From NCBI RefSeq assembly GCF_003063475.1, contig NZ_NESP01000002.1, positions 62,001 through 126,000 on the forward strand: a stretch of DNA of 64,000 nt. Direction: 5' to 3'. The DNA is from Limnohabitans curvus. Its GTDB lineage: Bacteria > Pseudomonadota > Gammaproteobacteria > Burkholderiales > Burkholderiaceae_C. Within the stretch, counting starts at the first letter, position 1. The number at the start of each line of letters is the position of its first letter. A model generated the notes under the pieces. The model did no database searches and was not told the origin of the DNA. It saw only the letters and a list, made by a program, of their open reading frames with translations. Below are positions 63,552-64,000 of this stretch, in pieces. Both the position numbers and the translations under genes were made by a program.

Positions 63552-63882
63552 TCACAGCAAATCTATCGCACCTTCAATGCGCTGCCATGGCAACCCCACA
63601 ACCAGTGCATCAAGCTGCACCCGACTCAGCCCTCGCGTCTGACTACCCTCATCTTGTGCCCACACAAATTTACCCTTGTGCAGCCGACGCGCCGCCAACC
63701 AAATCCCAACCCCGTCATGCACCAACACCTTGAGCCGATTGGCGCGACGGTTGCTAAACACATACGCCGTGTGCGGCTTGGCCGAACCAAATACACCCAC
63801 CACACGCGCCAATCGCGCTATCCATTCCCGCACGCATGTCCAGTGGCTGCACCGCCAGCCACATTGCATCTATTCGGATCAT
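63552..63882 (-). pseudogene. tnpB: IS66 accessory TnpB, frameshifted
   Basis: TnpB starts MIRIDAMWLAVQPLDMRAGMDSA from 63882 in one frame, and the rest (LARVVGVFGSAKPHTAYVFSNRRANRL...VGLPWQRIEG) continues in another. The shift occurs near 63816 (GCG-A-TTG). The start overlaps the tnpA stop. The element is probably non-autonomous unless the shift is suppressed. Confidence 0.7.
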
Positions 63883-64000
63883 GTCAGCAACTGCCCCAGC
63901 ATCGTGGCACATGCGTTTGCCGCGTCCACTGGCCATTTCATAGAAATGCGCGATTTGCCTCGCGTCACCTCAATTTCTATAAAACCACTTGGTAACACAT
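63879..64000 (-). CDS. tnpA: IS66 TnpA, C-terminal part
   Basis: The frame reads LPSGFIEIEVTRGKSRISMK then WPVDAANACATMLGQLLT to the stop at 63879, the usual C-terminal end of IS66 TnpA. Its 5' part is beyond the window. The stop overlaps the tnpB ATG. Confidence 0.7.
   Translation of the reverse strand, partial: VLPSGFIEIEVTRGKSRISMKWPVDAANACATMLGQLLT

Larger units (their letters stand above)
61852..64000 (-). mobile_element. IS66-family element (5' end outside window)
   Basis: The order tnpA-tnpB-tnpC on the minus strand is classical IS66. tnpA is cut by the window edge; tnpB is frameshifted. The terminal repeats could not be located with confidence. The tnpC end converges with a small gene at 61832. 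Confidence 0.7.

Overview
The window looks like part of a large plasmid or secondary replicon of a Burkholderiales betaproteobacterium. The evidence is two Rep_3-type initiators, each with its own iterons, a ParAB pair with a centromere-like array, a tyrosine recombinase with a dif-like site, many IS3 and IS66 pieces, and catabolic cargo typical of soil or freshwater Comamonadaceae/Alcaligenaceae-like bacteria. The host assignment is inference from gene content; no rRNA or tRNA was recognised.

Layout. Positions 1-6.3 kb hold minus-strand operons of short overlapping genes (DNA methyltransferase, Api92/DUF1281-like protein, two helix-turn-helix proteins, small membrane proteins). Two of these operons have the same ~390-bp leader. 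Positions 6.5-8.1 kb contain an integrase stump and a umuC stump. Positions 8.2-13.1 kb carry a GC-rich two-gene module: a nitrilase-fold protein followed by an SMC/Rad50-like ATPase with a zinc-hook motif. It matches no defence system I can name and is the best candidate here for an undescribed system. Positions 13.5-16.6 kb mix a MazF/PemK-type toxin and its HTH partner with fragments of a type III restriction subunit, an NHL protein and an HNH endonuclease.

Positions 16.9-30.5 kb are the maintenance core: a 28-bp dif-like palindrome and tyrosine recombinase, six 25-bp palindromes 3' of parAB, a first origin with 20-bp iterons, rep1 and a plasmid-borne dnaB, a GC-rich DUF4041/GIY-YIG gene, then a second origin with five phased 22-bp iterons and rep2.

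Positions 30.6-64 kb are cargo. A complete IS3-family element precedes a minus-strand operon for a CoA-dependent aromatic pathway, most likely 2-aminobenzoate: monooxygenase/reductase, SDR, enoyl-CoA hydratase, acyl-CoA dehydrogenase, CoA ligase, RidA and an EamA transporter. A divergent porin follows. Next come a four-gene chaperone-usher pilus, a D-amino-acid unit (permease / DadA-like dehydrogenase and alanine racemase), an outer-membrane barrel protein, a repeat-bearing NHL lipoprotein, and a purine catabolism operon (xanthine dehydrogenase subunits, guanine deaminase). The window ends in an IS66-type element whose tnpB is frameshifted.
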